A DNA stretch of 64,000 bases from Actinomycetes bacterium (GTDB taxonomy: Bacteria; Actinomycetota; Actinomycetes; Mycobacteriales; Mycobacteriaceae): positions 1-64,000 of the forward strand of contig JAEXZY010000083.1 of assembly GCA_023404955.1 (NCBI GenBank), given 5' to 3'. The notes beneath the pieces are model-generated. The model saw nothing but the letters and a program-made list of their open reading frames with translations, was not told the origin of the DNA and made no database searches. A program made the position numbers and the translations under genes. How positions within the stretch are numbered: position 1 is the first letter of the stretch; every line of letters begins with the position of its first letter. This document shows, in pieces, positions 26,224 through 35,421 of this stretch.

Positions 26224-27111
26224 GTGCCGCTACCGCCTGATCCCAGCCCCGCGCTGCAGTCCTACGCCCACCCCGAACGGCTCGTGACCGCCGATTGGCT
26301 GTCGAGCAATCTCGGCCGGCCGGGCCTGGCCATCGTCGAATCCGACGAGGACGTGCTGCTCTACGACACCGGCCACATCCCCGGCGCGGTCAAGATCGAT
26401 TGGCACACCGACCTCAACGACCCGAACGTGCGTGACTACATCACCGGCGAGCAGTTCGCCGACCTGATGAACCGCAAGGGCATCTCCCGCGATGACACCG
26501 TGGTGATCTACGGCGACAAGAGCAACTGGTGGGCTGCCTACGCGCTGTGGGTGTTCACCCTCTTCGGTCATCCCGACGTACGCCTGCTCGACGGCGGCCG
26601 CTCGCTGTGGATCAACGACCACCGCGACACCACGCTCGACGTGCCGTCCAAGCAGAGCACCGGCTACCCCGTCGTCGAACGCAACGACGCACCCATCCGC
26701 GCGTTCAAAAACGACGTCCTCGCCGCGCTCGGCAAGGAACCGCTGATCGACGTTCGCTCCCCGCAGGAGTACACCGGCGAGCGCACTCACATGCCCGACT
26801 ACCCCGAAGAGGGTGCACTGCGCGGCGGACACATTCCGACCGCGGTGTCCGTGCCGTGGGGCAAGGCCGCCCAGGACAACGGAAAGTTCCGCAGCCGAGC
26901 CGAACTCGACGAGCTGTACGGCTTCCTCCCAGCCGACGGAAACACGATCGCCTACTGCCGCATCGGTGAACGCTCCAGCCACACCTGGTTCGTGCTGACC
27001 CATCTGCTCGGCCGTGACGGCGTGCGCAACTACGACGGTTCGTGGACCGAGTGGGGCAACGCCGTGCGGGTGCCCGTCGCTGTCGGGGAAGAGCCCGGCG
27101 AGGCCCCGTGA
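26224..27111 (+). CDS. sseA: Thiosulfate/3-mercaptopyruvate sulfurtransferase SseA
   Basis: 295 residues with two rhodanese domains. The N domain (about 20-145) carries GHIPGAVKIDWHTDLNDP and is catalytically inactive. The C domain holds the active-site Cys in IAYCRIGERSSHTWF and the end DGSWTEWGNAVRVP. Substantially the same as M. tuberculosis Rv3283. GTG start; no strong ribosome site. It is followed by the SufE-like gene with a GTGA overlap, so sulfur is probably handed between the two products. It marks the right edge of the exopolysaccharide insertion. Confidence 0.93.
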   Translation: MPLPPDPSPALQSYAHPERLVTADWLSSNLGRPGLAIVESDEDVLLYDTGHIPGAVKIDWHTDLNDPNVRDYITGEQFADLMNRKGISRDDTVVIYGDKSNWWAAYALWVFTLFGHPDVRLLDGGRSLWINDHRDTTLDVPSKQSTGYPVVERNDAPIRAFKNDVLAALGKEPLIDVRSPQEYTGERTHMPDYPEEGALRGGHIPTAVSVPWGKAAQDNGKFRSRAELDELYGFLPADGNTIAYCRIGERSSHTWFVLTHLLGRDGVRNYDGSWTEWGNAVRVPVAVGEEPGEAP

Positions 27112-27521
27112 GTATGCCTTCGGCACTGGCCGAGGTGGTCTCCGACTTCCAAGAGGTCGAAGGCCAGGACAAGCTCGCCATGCTGTTGGAGTTCGCGAAC
27201 GAACTCCCCGAGCTCCCTTCGTCTTTGGAGGAAGCGGCGATGGAGCCGGTGCCGGAGTGCCAGTCTCCGCTGTTCCTCCACGTCGACGCCGACGACCGCG
27301 ACCACGTGCGCCTCTACTTCAGCGCGCCCGCGGAGGCGCCCACCACACGGGGGTTCGCCGCGATCCTGGCCGCGGGCCTGGACGGGCAATCCGCCGATGA
27401 CATCCTCGCCGTCCCCGACGACTTCTACACCGACCTCGGCCTCGGCGCGCTCATCAGCCCGCTCCGGCTGCGCGGCATGTCAGCCATGCTCACCCGCATC
27501 AAGCGCCGCCTGCGAGGCTGA
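27108..27521 (+). CDS. SufE-like sulfur acceptor protein
   Basis: 137 residues, the counterpart of Rv3284. SufE proteins accept sulfane sulfur from a cysteine desulfurase or rhodanese for Fe-S and thiol chemistry. DKLAMLLEFANELPELP and the acceptor Cys in PVPECQSPLFLHVDAD, followed by GFAAILAAGLDGQSADDIL, fit the family. The GTG at 27108 overlaps the sseA stop (GTGA). An in-frame ATG at 27114 is an equally possible start, and both can use the GAGG in the sseA end. The pairing with sseA is conserved in mycobacteria. Confidence 0.88.
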   Translation: MSMPSALAEVVSDFQEVEGQDKLAMLLEFANELPELPSSLEEAAMEPVPECQSPLFLHVDADDRDHVRLYFSAPAEAPTTRGFAAILAAGLDGQSADDILAVPDDFYTDLGLGALISPLRLRGMSAMLTRIKRRLRG

Positions 27522-27584
27522 CGATCGCTGCAAATGTGGCACGGTGAGACAGCTTGAGAACTACCCTGTTGTGTAGGGAAGTAG

Positions 27585-29084
27585 GTGGCGCAGGTGAGTG
27601 AGTGCAGGACGTCGTCGGGATCGTCGTCAACCGATGACCGGCCCGCGGACGTCGTGCCCACCTTCACCGAGGCCGACTACCTGCGGGGCATGACCCGCCT
27701 CGTCGACGCCATCGAACTGCTGTCGCTGGCGCGCACGACGGACGACGTCCGGCGCATCGTCAGTACCGCGGCCCGGGACGTGATCGGTTGCGACGGCGCG
27801 ACATTGATCATTCGTGATCTCGACGAGTGCGTGTACGTCGAAGAGAATGCGATCGCGCCGCTGTGGAAAGGCAGACGCTTTCCAATAGATTCGTGTATCA
27901 GCGGCTGGGTGATGCTGAACAGGCAGGCTGCCGCGATCTCCGACATCTACGCCGACGAGCGCATTCCTCACGACGCCTACCGGCCGACCTTCGTCAAGAG
28001 CATGGTCATGGTTCCGATCCGTCGACGGGATCCGATCGGCGCGATCGGGGCGTACTGGTCGCAGCAGCGAAATCCCACACAGCAAGAGGTGGCCCTCGTT
28101 CAGGCGCTCGCCGATGCGACCTCCATGGCGATCGAGAACGTCCAGGTGCACGCCGTCCTCGAACAGCAGTCAGGTGACCGGATCGAGGTGCCCGGCACCC
28201 CCGCGCACCCGCCGGGCGTCAGCGACCCCTTTGCCGCGGCCTTCGACAACGCACCGATCGGGATGGCCGTCGTCGGGCTCGACGGCACGTTCCAGCGCGT
28301 CAACCCCGAATTCTGCCGGCTCCTCGGCTACAGCCCGGAAGAGTTGGCGCACTTGACGTTTCAGAACATCACACATCCCGACGACCTCGACATCGACGTC
28401 GCCGAGGCGTCGCGACTGATAACCGGTGACATCGCCAGCTACCAGATGGACAAGCGCTACTACTCCCGAGACGGACACGTGGTGTGGGTTCGGCTGTCCG
28501 TGTTCCTCATCTACGACGACAACGACGAGCCCCTGGCCTTCATCTCGCACATCGAGGACATCTCCGCGCGCCGCCGTGACGAGGAATTGTTGCGTCGGCA
28601 GGCGACGCTCGACGCCCTCACCGGCGTCTACAACCGCAACAGGTTCGAAGAGGAGCTCCGCAGATACGCCGCACTGGCCGATCCCCAGTCGGGTGCCGAC
28701 GCGGCAGCGGTGTTCATGATCGACCTCGACGGACTCAAGCAGATCAACGATCAGCACGGGCACACCGCCGGAGACGCCTACCTGCGAACGGTGGCGCAGA
28801 CCATCAGTCGCCGGCTACGCCTGTCCGACACCGTCGGCCGTATCGGCGGCGACGAGTTCGCCGTCCTGCTGCCGCACGCCACGGTCGCGCAGGCTCAGCT
28901 GCTGGCGCAGACGCTGGTCGATCAAGTCGGGGCGCTGTCCCCCGGCGGCATCTGCATCGGAATCGCGATGATCACCCCGGACACCGTCGACGACGCCCTC
29001 GAACGTGCCGACAAGGCCATGTATCAAGCGAAACGGTCAGGCGGGGGTCACTGGTGCGGCCCGGAGCCGATCTCCACCGGCTGA
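27585..29084 (+). CDS. GAF-PAS-GGDEF diguanylate cyclase
   Basis: 499 residues, cytoplasmic. A GAF domain (about 40-195; DGATLIIRDLDECVYVEENA, FPIDSCISGWVM) is followed by a PAS domain (about 215-335; FDNAPIGMAVVGLDGTFQRV, THPDDLD, SHIEDISARRRDEE) and a GGDEF domain (about 335-490; TLDALTGVYNRNRFEEEL, FMIDLDGLKQINDQHGH, GRIGGDEFAVLLP). The active-site GGDEF is intact and an inhibitory RxxD site (RLSD) stands five residues before it, so it should make c-di-GMP with product inhibition. GTG start after AGGGAAG. It lies about 6.7 kb from the EAL-DICT gene and may be its opposing enzyme. Confidence 0.9.
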   Translation: MAQVSECRTSSGSSSTDDRPADVVPTFTEADYLRGMTRLVDAIELLSLARTTDDVRRIVSTAARDVIGCDGATLIIRDLDECVYVEENAIAPLWKGRRFPIDSCISGWVMLNRQAAAISDIYADERIPHDAYRPTFVKSMVMVPIRRRDPIGAIGAYWSQQRNPTQQEVALVQALADATSMAIENVQVHAVLEQQSGDRIEVPGTPAHPPGVSDPFAAAFDNAPIGMAVVGLDGTFQRVNPEFCRLLGYSPEELAHLTFQNITHPDDLDIDVAEASRLITGDIASYQMDKRYYSRDGHVVWVRLSVFLIYDDNDEPLAFISHIEDISARRRDEELLRRQATLDALTGVYNRNRFEEELRRYAALADPQSGADAAAVFMIDLDGLKQINDQHGHTAGDAYLRTVAQTISRRLRLSDTVGRIGGDEFAVLLPHATVAQAQLLAQTLVDQVGALSPGGICIGIAMITPDTVDDALERADKAMYQAKRSGGGHWCGPEPISTG

Positions 29085-29114
29085 TTCGGCGCTCGCACGC
29101 CTACCAAGCCCTCA

Positions 29115-29176
29115 GTGCGGTGTTGTGGGCGAGATTGCGTTCAGGGCTGCCGACGCGACCCTCAGGGCAATCTGGC
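29115..29176. repeat. Dispersed palindromic repeat, copy 1
   Basis: A stretch of about 62 bp beginning gtgcggtgttgtg and containing an imperfect hairpin (gagattgc... against ...gcaatct). It matches the copy at 48844-48905 at roughly three quarters of positions, counted by eye. Both copies are intergenic and carry the same hairpin layout. Confidence 0.6.
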
Positions 29177-29268
29177 TCATAGGGACCGGAACACGGACCC
29201 CTCGGGTAACGTCTGCCACTCGGGGGACGAAGCACTGAGCAACACCTACCTTGGGGGGCACTGTGACC

Positions 29269-29565
29269 ATGTCTTCGACGAAGCGTTCGGCGTTGGCGCT
29301 TGTCGCACTGGCGGCCGCGATGACCGCGGGCGCCATGAGCTTCGGCACCGCGCTGGCCAAGGCCGACGACATGCGCCCCAGCCCCTGGGTGAAGAGCGGC
29401 GGCGCGGGCGAGATCCGCAAGGACGCCACTCAGGGCGAGGTGCGCGACGGCTACATCCTGGCCCCCGCCGGCGGCGCGATCCGGCAGTCCCCGGTCGCCA
29501 CGCCCGGCACCAAGGCCGGCGGCTTCAGCGGCGTGCGCGTCGGCCCCGGCATCGGCGGCTGGTAA
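29269..29565 (+). CDS. Small secreted Gly/Ala-rich protein
   Basis: 98 residues of unrecognised family. A signal peptide (KRSALALVALAAAMTAGAM, cleavage near LAKADD) precedes about 65 polar residues rich in Gly (GGAGEIRKDATQGEVRDG ... GVRVGPGIGGW). A GGGGGG ribosome site lies ten bases before this ATG and four before an in-frame GTG at 29263, which is a possible alternative start. Codon use and a clean signal peptide support a real gene. No partner is suggested by neighbours. Confidence 0.7.
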   Translation: MSSTKRSALALVALAAAMTAGAMSFGTALAKADDMRPSPWVKSGGAGEIRKDATQGEVRDGYILAPAGGAIRQSPVATPGTKAGGFSGVRVGPGIGGW

Positions 29566-29571
29566 GCGCTT

Positions 29572-29922
29572 CTAACCGTCTGCTTCGGCAGCCCTGCGTG
29601 ACTCGTCGGCGGCGTCCCGGTTCTGTTGGGCTGCACGGCGGTGTTTTTCGGCCGCGGCGCGATGCCACGCGACGTCACCGATCCCGTCGGCGGCCGCTTG
29701 ATCCAAACTGAGCGCCGCGCGTTCGTGTGTCGTGGCGGCCTGCTCATGCGCGATCGCCGCGGCCTCGTGGGCGTCATGCGCGCGCTGCCGCGAGTCCGCG
29801 GCCCGTTGCCGTGCGAAGTCGACGTTCTCCTCCGTGACCGGTTGATCGGCAGCCAGCTCGGCTCGGCGCTGCTTCAACTCCTCGGCGCGCTGCTGAGCCC
29901 GCCGACCGGCCGTGTCCGACAT
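29572..29922 (-). CDS. Ala/Arg-rich coiled-coil protein
   Basis: 116 residues, almost entirely charged alpha helix with heptad-like runs (RRAQQRAEELKQRRAELAAD, AAAIAHEQAATTHERAALS). It has no signal peptide, membrane segment or cysteine. Similar Ala-rich helical proteins are seen in mycobacteria without known function. It lies 19 bp beyond the ABC ATPase stop on the opposite side of that operon, so it is in the same orientation and could be its last gene, although its content does not suggest a transport role. Confidence 0.65.
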   Translation of the reverse strand: MSDTAGRRAQQRAEELKQRRAELAADQPVTEENVDFARQRAADSRQRAHDAHEAAAIAHEQAATTHERAALSLDQAAADGIGDVAWHRAAAEKHRRAAQQNRDAADESRRAAEADG

Positions 29923-29941
29923 GCCTCCAACGGTAGGCGCG

Positions 29942-31006
29942 TCACCGCAGCGCCCTACCGGTTTCCGAGTCGAACAGATAGGTCTTCTCCGGCGGCACGA
30001 TCAACCCGATCGATGCGCCCGCGTCCCACGACGATCCCGCCGTTGCTTGCGCGATCACCCGCGTCGGCTCCGGGGTGTCGACCACCGCCGTCACCAACGC
30101 GTGGCTGCCCAGCGGCTCCACGAAATCCACCCGCGCCGGTACCGCCCCGTCCGCGTGCACACTGCCGAGCTGCAGATGTTCCGGCCGCACACCCACCGTC
30201 ACCGGCCCCTCGGCGCACTGCACCGCCGACAGCTGAGCGCCACCCAGCTGCAGCACGCCCGCACTGACCACGCCGGGCAGCAGATTCATCGGCGGGCTCC
30301 CCATGAACGCCGCGACGAACGTGTTCGCCGGCCGGTGATACACGTCGTCGGTGCTGCCGATCTGCTGTACCTCGCCGCCGGCCATCACGCACAGGCGGTC
30401 CCCCAGCGTCATGGCCTCCACCTGGTCGTGGGTGACGTAGACCGATGTGACCGGCACCTCGCGATGCAGCCGCTTCAGATCGCCGCGAACCTGGTTGCGC
30501 AGCTTGGCATCCAGGTTCGACAGCGGCTCGTCGAGCAAGAACGCCTGCGGCTCCCGCACCAACGCCCGGCCCATCGCCACCCGCTGCCGCTGCCCACCGG
30601 AGAGCTGACCGGGCTTGCGATTCAGCAACTCCCCGATCTGCAACAGCTCCGCGGTCTCGCGGACCCGCCGCTCGATCTCCGGGCGCGGCGTCTTGCGCTG
30701 CTTGAGCCCGTAGGCCAGGTTCTTGTACACCGTCATGTGCGGGTACAGCGCATAGTTCTGGAACACCATCGCGATGTCCCGCTGCCCCGGTCCTAAGCCG
30801 TTGACCACCTGGCCGCCGATGCGGATTTCCCCGTCGCTGGGCTTGTCCAGCCCGGCCAGCAGCCGCAGCGCCGTGCTCTTCCCGCAGCCCGACGGGCCCA
30901 CCAGAATCAAGAACTCCCCGTCGGCCACCGTCAGACTCAAGTCCTTCAGCGCGGCGACGCCCCCGGCGTAGCGACGGGACACATTGCGAAACTCGACCTC
31001 TGCCAA
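29942..31006 (-). CDS. Carbohydrate ABC transporter ATPase (MalK/UgpC type)
   Basis: 354 residues. Walker A GPSGCGKST, Q-loop MVFQNYALYPHMTV, signature LSGGQRQRVAMGRAL, Walker B FLLDEPLSNLD, H-loop VYVTHDQVEAM, then C-terminal TOBE segments (TVGVRPEHLQL, VDFVEPLGSHALV). It energises the two permeases upstream and may be regulated through the TOBE domain as in MalK. The start appears to be TTG, four bases after the permease stop, with GGGG upstream; no better start lies nearby. Last transporter gene of the operon. Confidence 0.92.
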   Translation of the reverse strand: MAEVEFRNVSRRYAGGVAALKDLSLTVADGEFLILVGPSGCGKSTALRLLAGLDKPSDGEIRIGGQVVNGLGPGQRDIAMVFQNYALYPHMTVYKNLAYGLKQRKTPRPEIERRVRETAELLQIGELLNRKPGQLSGGQRQRVAMGRALVREPQAFLLDEPLSNLDAKLRNQVRGDLKRLHREVPVTSVYVTHDQVEAMTLGDRLCVMAGGEVQQIGSTDDVYHRPANTFVAAFMGSPPMNLLPGVVSAGVLQLGGAQLSAVQCAEGPVTVGVRPEHLQLGSVHADGAVPARVDFVEPLGSHALVTAVVDTPEPTRVIAQATAGSSWDAGASIGLIVPPEKTYLFDSETGRALR

Positions 31007-31010
31007 CGCT

Positions 31011-31877
31011 CTACCCCTTGATTCCGGTACTGGCGACCGACTGCACGAAATACCGTTGCGCGACGACGAACACCAGCAGCATCGGCAACAGGCTCATCAC
31101 GTTGGCCGCCATCAGCAGCGGCCACTGCACGTGATGGGCGCCCTGAAAGTAACTGAGCCCCAACGGGATCGTCATCTGATCCTGCGAGGTAATAACGATC
31201 AGCGGCCACAGAAAGTCGTTCCACGACGTCAACACGGTCAGCGCCGCCAACGTCGACATCGCCGGCATCGACAGCGGCAGCACGATCTTGAACAGCACAC
31301 CCAACCGCGAGGTGCCGTCGACCCGCGCCGCCTCTTCGAGTTCCACCGGCACGGTCTGGAAGAACTGACGCAGGAAGAAGATCCCGAACGCCGTCGCGAG
31401 ATTGGGCAGCATCAACGCACCGATGTGGTCGATGCCCAGGCCCTCCCACACGTTGTCGCCGAACCACTTGACGATCAGGAACACCGGGATCATCGTCACC
31501 TGGAACGGCACCATCAGCGTGGCCATCAGCGTCACGAACAACGCTCCGCGGCCGAGGAACCGGATGCGCGCGAACGCGTAGCCCGCCAGGCTGCACACCA
31601 CGAGATTGCTGATCAACACGACCGCGGTCACCGACAGGCTGTTGAGGAAGAAGTGCCCGAACGGGGCCTGCGCCCACGCCTCGGTGTAGTTCGCGAACCG
31701 CGGCTTCTCCGGGAACAGCACCGGCGGAAAGCGATTGGCCTCCCCCTCGGTCTCCAGCGACGTGATCAGCATCCACAGCAGCGGCACGATGAGCAGGAAG
31801 CTCAACGGGATCAACACCAGATGCCACGGACTGAACGGCAGGCGCCAGCGGTTCGGAGCGGTCGTTGTGGCCGTCAT
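31011..31877 (-). CDS. Carbohydrate ABC permease (MalG/UgpE type)
   Basis: 288 residues with six transmembrane helices. The EAA loop that contacts the ATPase reads EAARVDGTSRLGVLFKIVLP. The end PMLLVFVVAQRYFVQSVAST is standard for MalG-like permeases. The ATG at 31877 overlaps the stop of the other permease (ATGA); a longer in-frame extension upstream is not needed. Second subunit of the membrane channel. Confidence 0.91.
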   Translation of the reverse strand: MTATTTAPNRWRLPFSPWHLVLIPLSFLLIVPLLWMLITSLETEGEANRFPPVLFPEKPRFANYTEAWAQAPFGHFFLNSLSVTAVVLISNLVVCSLAGYAFARIRFLGRGALFVTLMATLMVPFQVTMIPVFLIVKWFGDNVWEGLGIDHIGALMLPNLATAFGIFFLRQFFQTVPVELEEAARVDGTSRLGVLFKIVLPLSMPAMSTLAALTVLTSWNDFLWPLIVITSQDQMTIPLGLSYFQGAHHVQWPLLMAANVMSLLPMLLVFVVAQRYFVQSVASTGIKG

Positions 31878-32818
31878 GGGTGGTGCGCGAATCTGCGAGC
31901 CAGCCGGAACTGCACGGCCGTGACGATCAGGATGACGACGAACAGCGCATAGGCCATCGCCGCGGCGTAGCCGGCGTCGAAGTGCACGAACGCCTGGTCC
32001 CACAGGTAGTAGACGATGACCGTGGTGGCGCGCAGCGGGCCGCCGCGGGTGGTGGCGTACACCTCGTCGAACAGCTGCAGCGCGTTGATGGTCAACCACA
32101 CCAGCAGGAAGAGGTTCGCCGGGCCGAGCAGCGGCACCGTGATGGTGCGGAACCGGGTCAACGCATTCGCCCCGTCGATCGCCGCCGCTTCGTGCAACTC
32201 CGGCGGAACACCCTGCAGCGCAGCCAGATACACGATCACCGAGAAACCCGTCCAGCCCCAGATGGTCATCGCGACGATCACGTAGATCGCCTGTGACGGC
32301 GAGGCCAGGAACGGCTGCGCCGGCACCCCGACCGCGTTGAGCGCGGCGTTGACCAGCCCGTAGTCACGGTCGGTGAGCCACAGGAAGATGATGCCCTGGC
32401 TGATCGTCGACACCGCCATCGTGATGTAGGCCGCGGTCCGGTACACCGAGATGAAGCGCACCGAACGGTTCATCGCCGCCGCGACCAGCAGGCCGACGAT
32501 CATCGTGCCCGGCACGAACAGCGCCGTGTAGATGATCGTGTGCTTGATCGCGTCGAGGAACACCGGATCGTCGGCCATCTTGCGGTAGTTGTCGAACCCC
32601 ACCCACGGCGTCTCCGGCGTCAGCAGATCCGACCGCTGAAAGGACAGCTGCAGCGACATCAGCACCGGCAGCAGACCGAAGATCCCGATCAGCACCATCG
32701 CCGGCGTGCCCAGCGCCCACCCGGTCAGCCCGTCGGTGCCCCGCGGCCGCCACCGGCGCCGTGGCCGGGCGGGGGGCGGCACGGGCGGTGCCGCCACCCC
32801 AGCATCCGTGGTCACCAT
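31874..32818 (-). CDS. Carbohydrate ABC permease (MalF/UgpA type)
   Basis: 314 residues. A Pro/Arg-rich cytoplasmic start of about 30 residues precedes six transmembrane helices. EAA loop: EAAAIDGANALTRFRTITVP. It begins 5 bp after the binding-protein stop and overlaps the next permease by 4 bp. With that permease it forms the channel of a family-1 (CUT1) sugar importer. Confidence 0.91.
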   Translation of the reverse strand: MVTTDAGVAAPPVPPPARPRRRWRPRGTDGLTGWALGTPAMVLIGIFGLLPVLMSLQLSFQRSDLLTPETPWVGFDNYRKMADDPVFLDAIKHTIIYTALFVPGTMIVGLLVAAAMNRSVRFISVYRTAAYITMAVSTISQGIIFLWLTDRDYGLVNAALNAVGVPAQPFLASPSQAIYVIVAMTIWGWTGFSVIVYLAALQGVPPELHEAAAIDGANALTRFRTITVPLLGPANLFLLVWLTINALQLFDEVYATTRGGPLRATTVIVYYLWDQAFVHFDAGYAAAMAYALFVVILIVTAVQFRLARRFAHHP

Positions 32819-32823
32819 CCGAT

Positions 32824-34104
32824 CTACTTCTCGGCCAGCTTCGCGTCCGCGGCCTGCGCGGCGGAGTTCAGGGCGTCCGCAGGCTGCTGCTTACCGAGCA
32901 TCACGGCCACGATCGCCTGCCCCAGCGCGTCGGAGACGTCAGGGTACTGCTCGACGGTGGGCCGGACCTTCTTCACGTTGTTCAGATTCTCCACGAACAC
33001 CGCTGTGCCCGGGACGTTTTGATTCAGCTTGTCGAGCACCTCCTGGTCCTTGCCGACCGACTGCCGGATGGGCAGATCACCGGTGCCCAGCGAGAACGCC
33101 TTGACCTGTTCGGGCGCTGAGAGCCACTTCACGAAGTCGGTGGCCGCCTGCTTCTTCTTGTCGCCGTTGTTGAACACCACCCAGTTGTCCGGGCCGGCGA
33201 TGGTCTGATGGCCACCGGATGACCCGGCGAAGGTCGGCATCACCTGCACGCCGTACTCGATGTCGCTGAGCTGGCTCAGATCCCACGGGCCGGTGACGAG
33301 CATCCCCACCTTGCCGCTGTTCATCAACTTCGGGCCGTTCTCGTTGGTGGTGTCCAAGTACAGCGACTTATCGGTGACGGCCATCTGCTGCAGCACGGTG
33401 AGCGCCTTGACGCCGGCCTCGGAGTTGAACACGGCCTTCTCGTTGTCCTGCGACAGGATGTCGCCACCGGCCTCCCACAGCATCGGGATGTAGTGCCAGA
33501 CGGTGTCCTCGCTGCCGTCGGCGGGGATCAGCCAGCCGTACTGCCCCTTGCTGGGGTCGGTGAGTTTGGCTGCGGCGGCGCGGAAGTCATCCCATGTCCA
33601 GTCCGGGCTGGGCGGTGCGATGCCCGCGTCGGCGAACAGCTTCTTGTTGTAGACGATCGCGAGGTTGTCCACCAGCGCCGGCACTCCGACGACCTTCTCG
33701 CCGACCGTGGCGGCCTCACGCTCGGCGGGATAGAAGTCGTCCCACTGCCACTCCGGCTTCTTCACCTCGTCCGCCATGTCGACCACCTGCGGAATCTGGG
33801 CGATGTTCGGCGACCACGAGCCGAACATGTAGGCCACGTCGGGCGCACTGCCGCCGCGCACCGCGGTCAGCACCTTCTGCAGCACCAGGTCGTTGCTCGA
33901 GTACAACTCGTTGACCTTCACGTCGGGATGGTCCTTGTTGTACTGCGCGATCAGGCCTTTGAACACCTCGCCCTCGGTGTCCTGGTAGCCGTGCCACACC
34001 GCGATCTCGGTGGGTCCCGACGACGACGAACCCCCGCCCCCGCACCCGGCGAGGACGAGCGCGATGACGGCGAGCAGTGCGATGCAGAGGCGGCGTCTGA
34101 TCAC
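32824..34104 (-). CDS. Sugar-binding lipoprotein of ABC importer (CUT1)
   Basis: 426 residues, extracellular solute-binding family 1. Signal peptide with a clear lipobox (LVLAGC) and a Gly/Ser linker, then AVWHGYQDTEGEVFKGLIAQ, VPALVDNLAIVYNKKLF, WTWDDFRAAAAKL and GKVGMLVTGPWDLSQL. I chose the GTG at 34104 because an AAGGAG ribosome site, made from the stop region of the GH4 gene, lies eight bases upstream; the in-frame GTG at 34113 would overlap that site. Ligand unknown; the operon suggests an oligosaccharide or glycoside yielding hexose or hexosamine. Confidence 0.92.
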   Translation of the reverse strand: MIRRRLCIALLAVIALVLAGCGGGGSSSSGPTEIAVWHGYQDTEGEVFKGLIAQYNKDHPDVKVNELYSSNDLVLQKVLTAVRGGSAPDVAYMFGSWSPNIAQIPQVVDMADEVKKPEWQWDDFYPAEREAATVGEKVVGVPALVDNLAIVYNKKLFADAGIAPPSPDWTWDDFRAAAAKLTDPSKGQYGWLIPADGSEDTVWHYIPMLWEAGGDILSQDNEKAVFNSEAGVKALTVLQQMAVTDKSLYLDTTNENGPKLMNSGKVGMLVTGPWDLSQLSDIEYGVQVMPTFAGSSGGHQTIAGPDNWVVFNNGDKKKQAATDFVKWLSAPEQVKAFSLGTGDLPIRQSVGKDQEVLDKLNQNVPGTAVFVENLNNVKKVRPTVEQYPDVSDALGQAIVAVMLGKQQPADALNSAAQAADAKLAEK

Positions 34105-34116
34105 GGTGGACACTCC

Positions 34117-35421
34117 TTAGTGGTGGGTACGCAACGATTCGGGCAGCAGATCTCCGTGCGCGGCGGTCAGTTCGTCACACAGATCGGCGATCTGGTCGAC
34201 GCTCAGCGACGCGGCGGTGTTCGGGTCGACCATCGCCGCCGCGCGCACCAGTCGGGGGTCACCCTCGACGGCGGCGCGCACGGTGAGGTCGACGGGGCCG
34301 AGGAAGCCCCGGTTCAGCGCGGCGCACTGCGGCGGCAGGTCGCCGACCGCCATCGGGTGCGCGCCGAGCGAGTCGAGCAGCGTCGGCACCTCGACGGCCA
34401 GCCCGTCGGGCAGGTTGGTGATCAGCCCCGCGTTCGCGACGTTGGCCGAGATCATCCGCGGCGTACCGGTTTCCAGCGAGTGGATGACCTGCGGGGCGTA
34501 CTCGGTGGACCCGGTGTCGATGGGCAGCGTGTCCGCGTCGGCCAGTTGCTCCCGCACGCGGCGGTACTCGGCCATGTTCGCCTCGCTGATCGAGACGTAC
34601 TCGCCGATGTTGATCCGCAGCCTCGCGACCTCGTCCGGGTTGTGCAGATACCAGGGCACGTATTCGCTGCTGTGCTCGCTGGTCTCGGTCGGGTAGTAGC
34701 CCAGCCGGCCGTACATGTCGACCCGCACGCGGCGCTGCAGCTCGGGATCGGCGGCGATCCGCTCGTCGAGCAGCGGATAGAGGTTCTGCCCGCCGCGTTC
34801 CCAGCGCAGCACCCACGCCTGGTGGTTGACCCCGGCCGACCAGTAGGACACCTCGTCGTAGGGCACGTCGATCAGCTCGCACAGGCCGACCATCGTCCAG
34901 TACACCGAGTGGCACAACCCCAGCACCTTCAGCTTCGGCGCGACCGCGTGCAGATAGGTCACGTTCATCGCCATCGGGTTCGTGTAGTTGAGAAGCCAGG
35001 CGTCCGGGCACATCTCGGCCATGTCGGCGGCGATGCCGGCGAGCACCGGGAACGTGCGCAGACCGCGGAAGATGCCGCCGACACCGATGGTGTCCCCGAT
35101 GGTCTGGTTCAGGCCGTACTTCGCGGGGATCTCGAAGTCCCGCACCGTGGCCTCGTGCATGCCGACCTGGATGACGTTGATGACGTAGTCGGCGCCGTCG
35201 AGCGCGCGCCGGCGATCCGTCGTGGACACCACCTCCGGCTGGGCACCGGCGGCTCGCGCGGTCGCCCGGGCGATGCTTTCGGCGGTCTCGAGCCGCTCGT
35301 CGTCGATGTCATGCAACACGACTCGCACCGAGCCGAGCTCGGGGAACGACAGGATGTCGCCGAGGAGCTCGCGAGTGAACTCGACGCTGCCCGCGCCGAT
35401 GATCACGATCGTCGGTTTCAC
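34117..35421 (-). CDS. Glycoside hydrolase family 4 (NAD-dependent alpha-glycosidase type)
   Basis: 434 residues. GH4 enzymes oxidise C3 of the sugar with NAD and a divalent metal to cleave alpha- or beta-glycosides. NAD fold TIVIIGAGSVEFTRELLGDI, then DYVINVIQVGMHEATVRDFE, LLNYTNPMAMNVTYL, the metal-site Cys/His in VLGLCHSVYWTM, and GVNHQAWVLRWE. Closest in pattern to alpha-galactosidase/alpha-glucosidase MelA/AglA types rather than 6-phospho-glycosidases, but specificity is not certain. GTG start overlaps the EamA stop (GTGA); upstream frame extension to 36285 is spurious. Confidence 0.88.
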   Translation of the reverse strand: MKPTIVIIGAGSVEFTRELLGDILSFPELGSVRVVLHDIDDERLETAESIARATARAAGAQPEVVSTTDRRRALDGADYVINVIQVGMHEATVRDFEIPAKYGLNQTIGDTIGVGGIFRGLRTFPVLAGIAADMAEMCPDAWLLNYTNPMAMNVTYLHAVAPKLKVLGLCHSVYWTMVGLCELIDVPYDEVSYWSAGVNHQAWVLRWERGGQNLYPLLDERIAADPELQRRVRVDMYGRLGYYPTETSEHSSEYVPWYLHNPDEVARLRINIGEYVSISEANMAEYRRVREQLADADTLPIDTGSTEYAPQVIHSLETGTPRMISANVANAGLITNLPDGLAVEVPTLLDSLGAHPMAVGDLPPQCAALNRGFLGPVDLTVRAAVEGDPRLVRAAAMVDPNTAASLSVDQIADLCDELTAAHGDLLPESLRTHH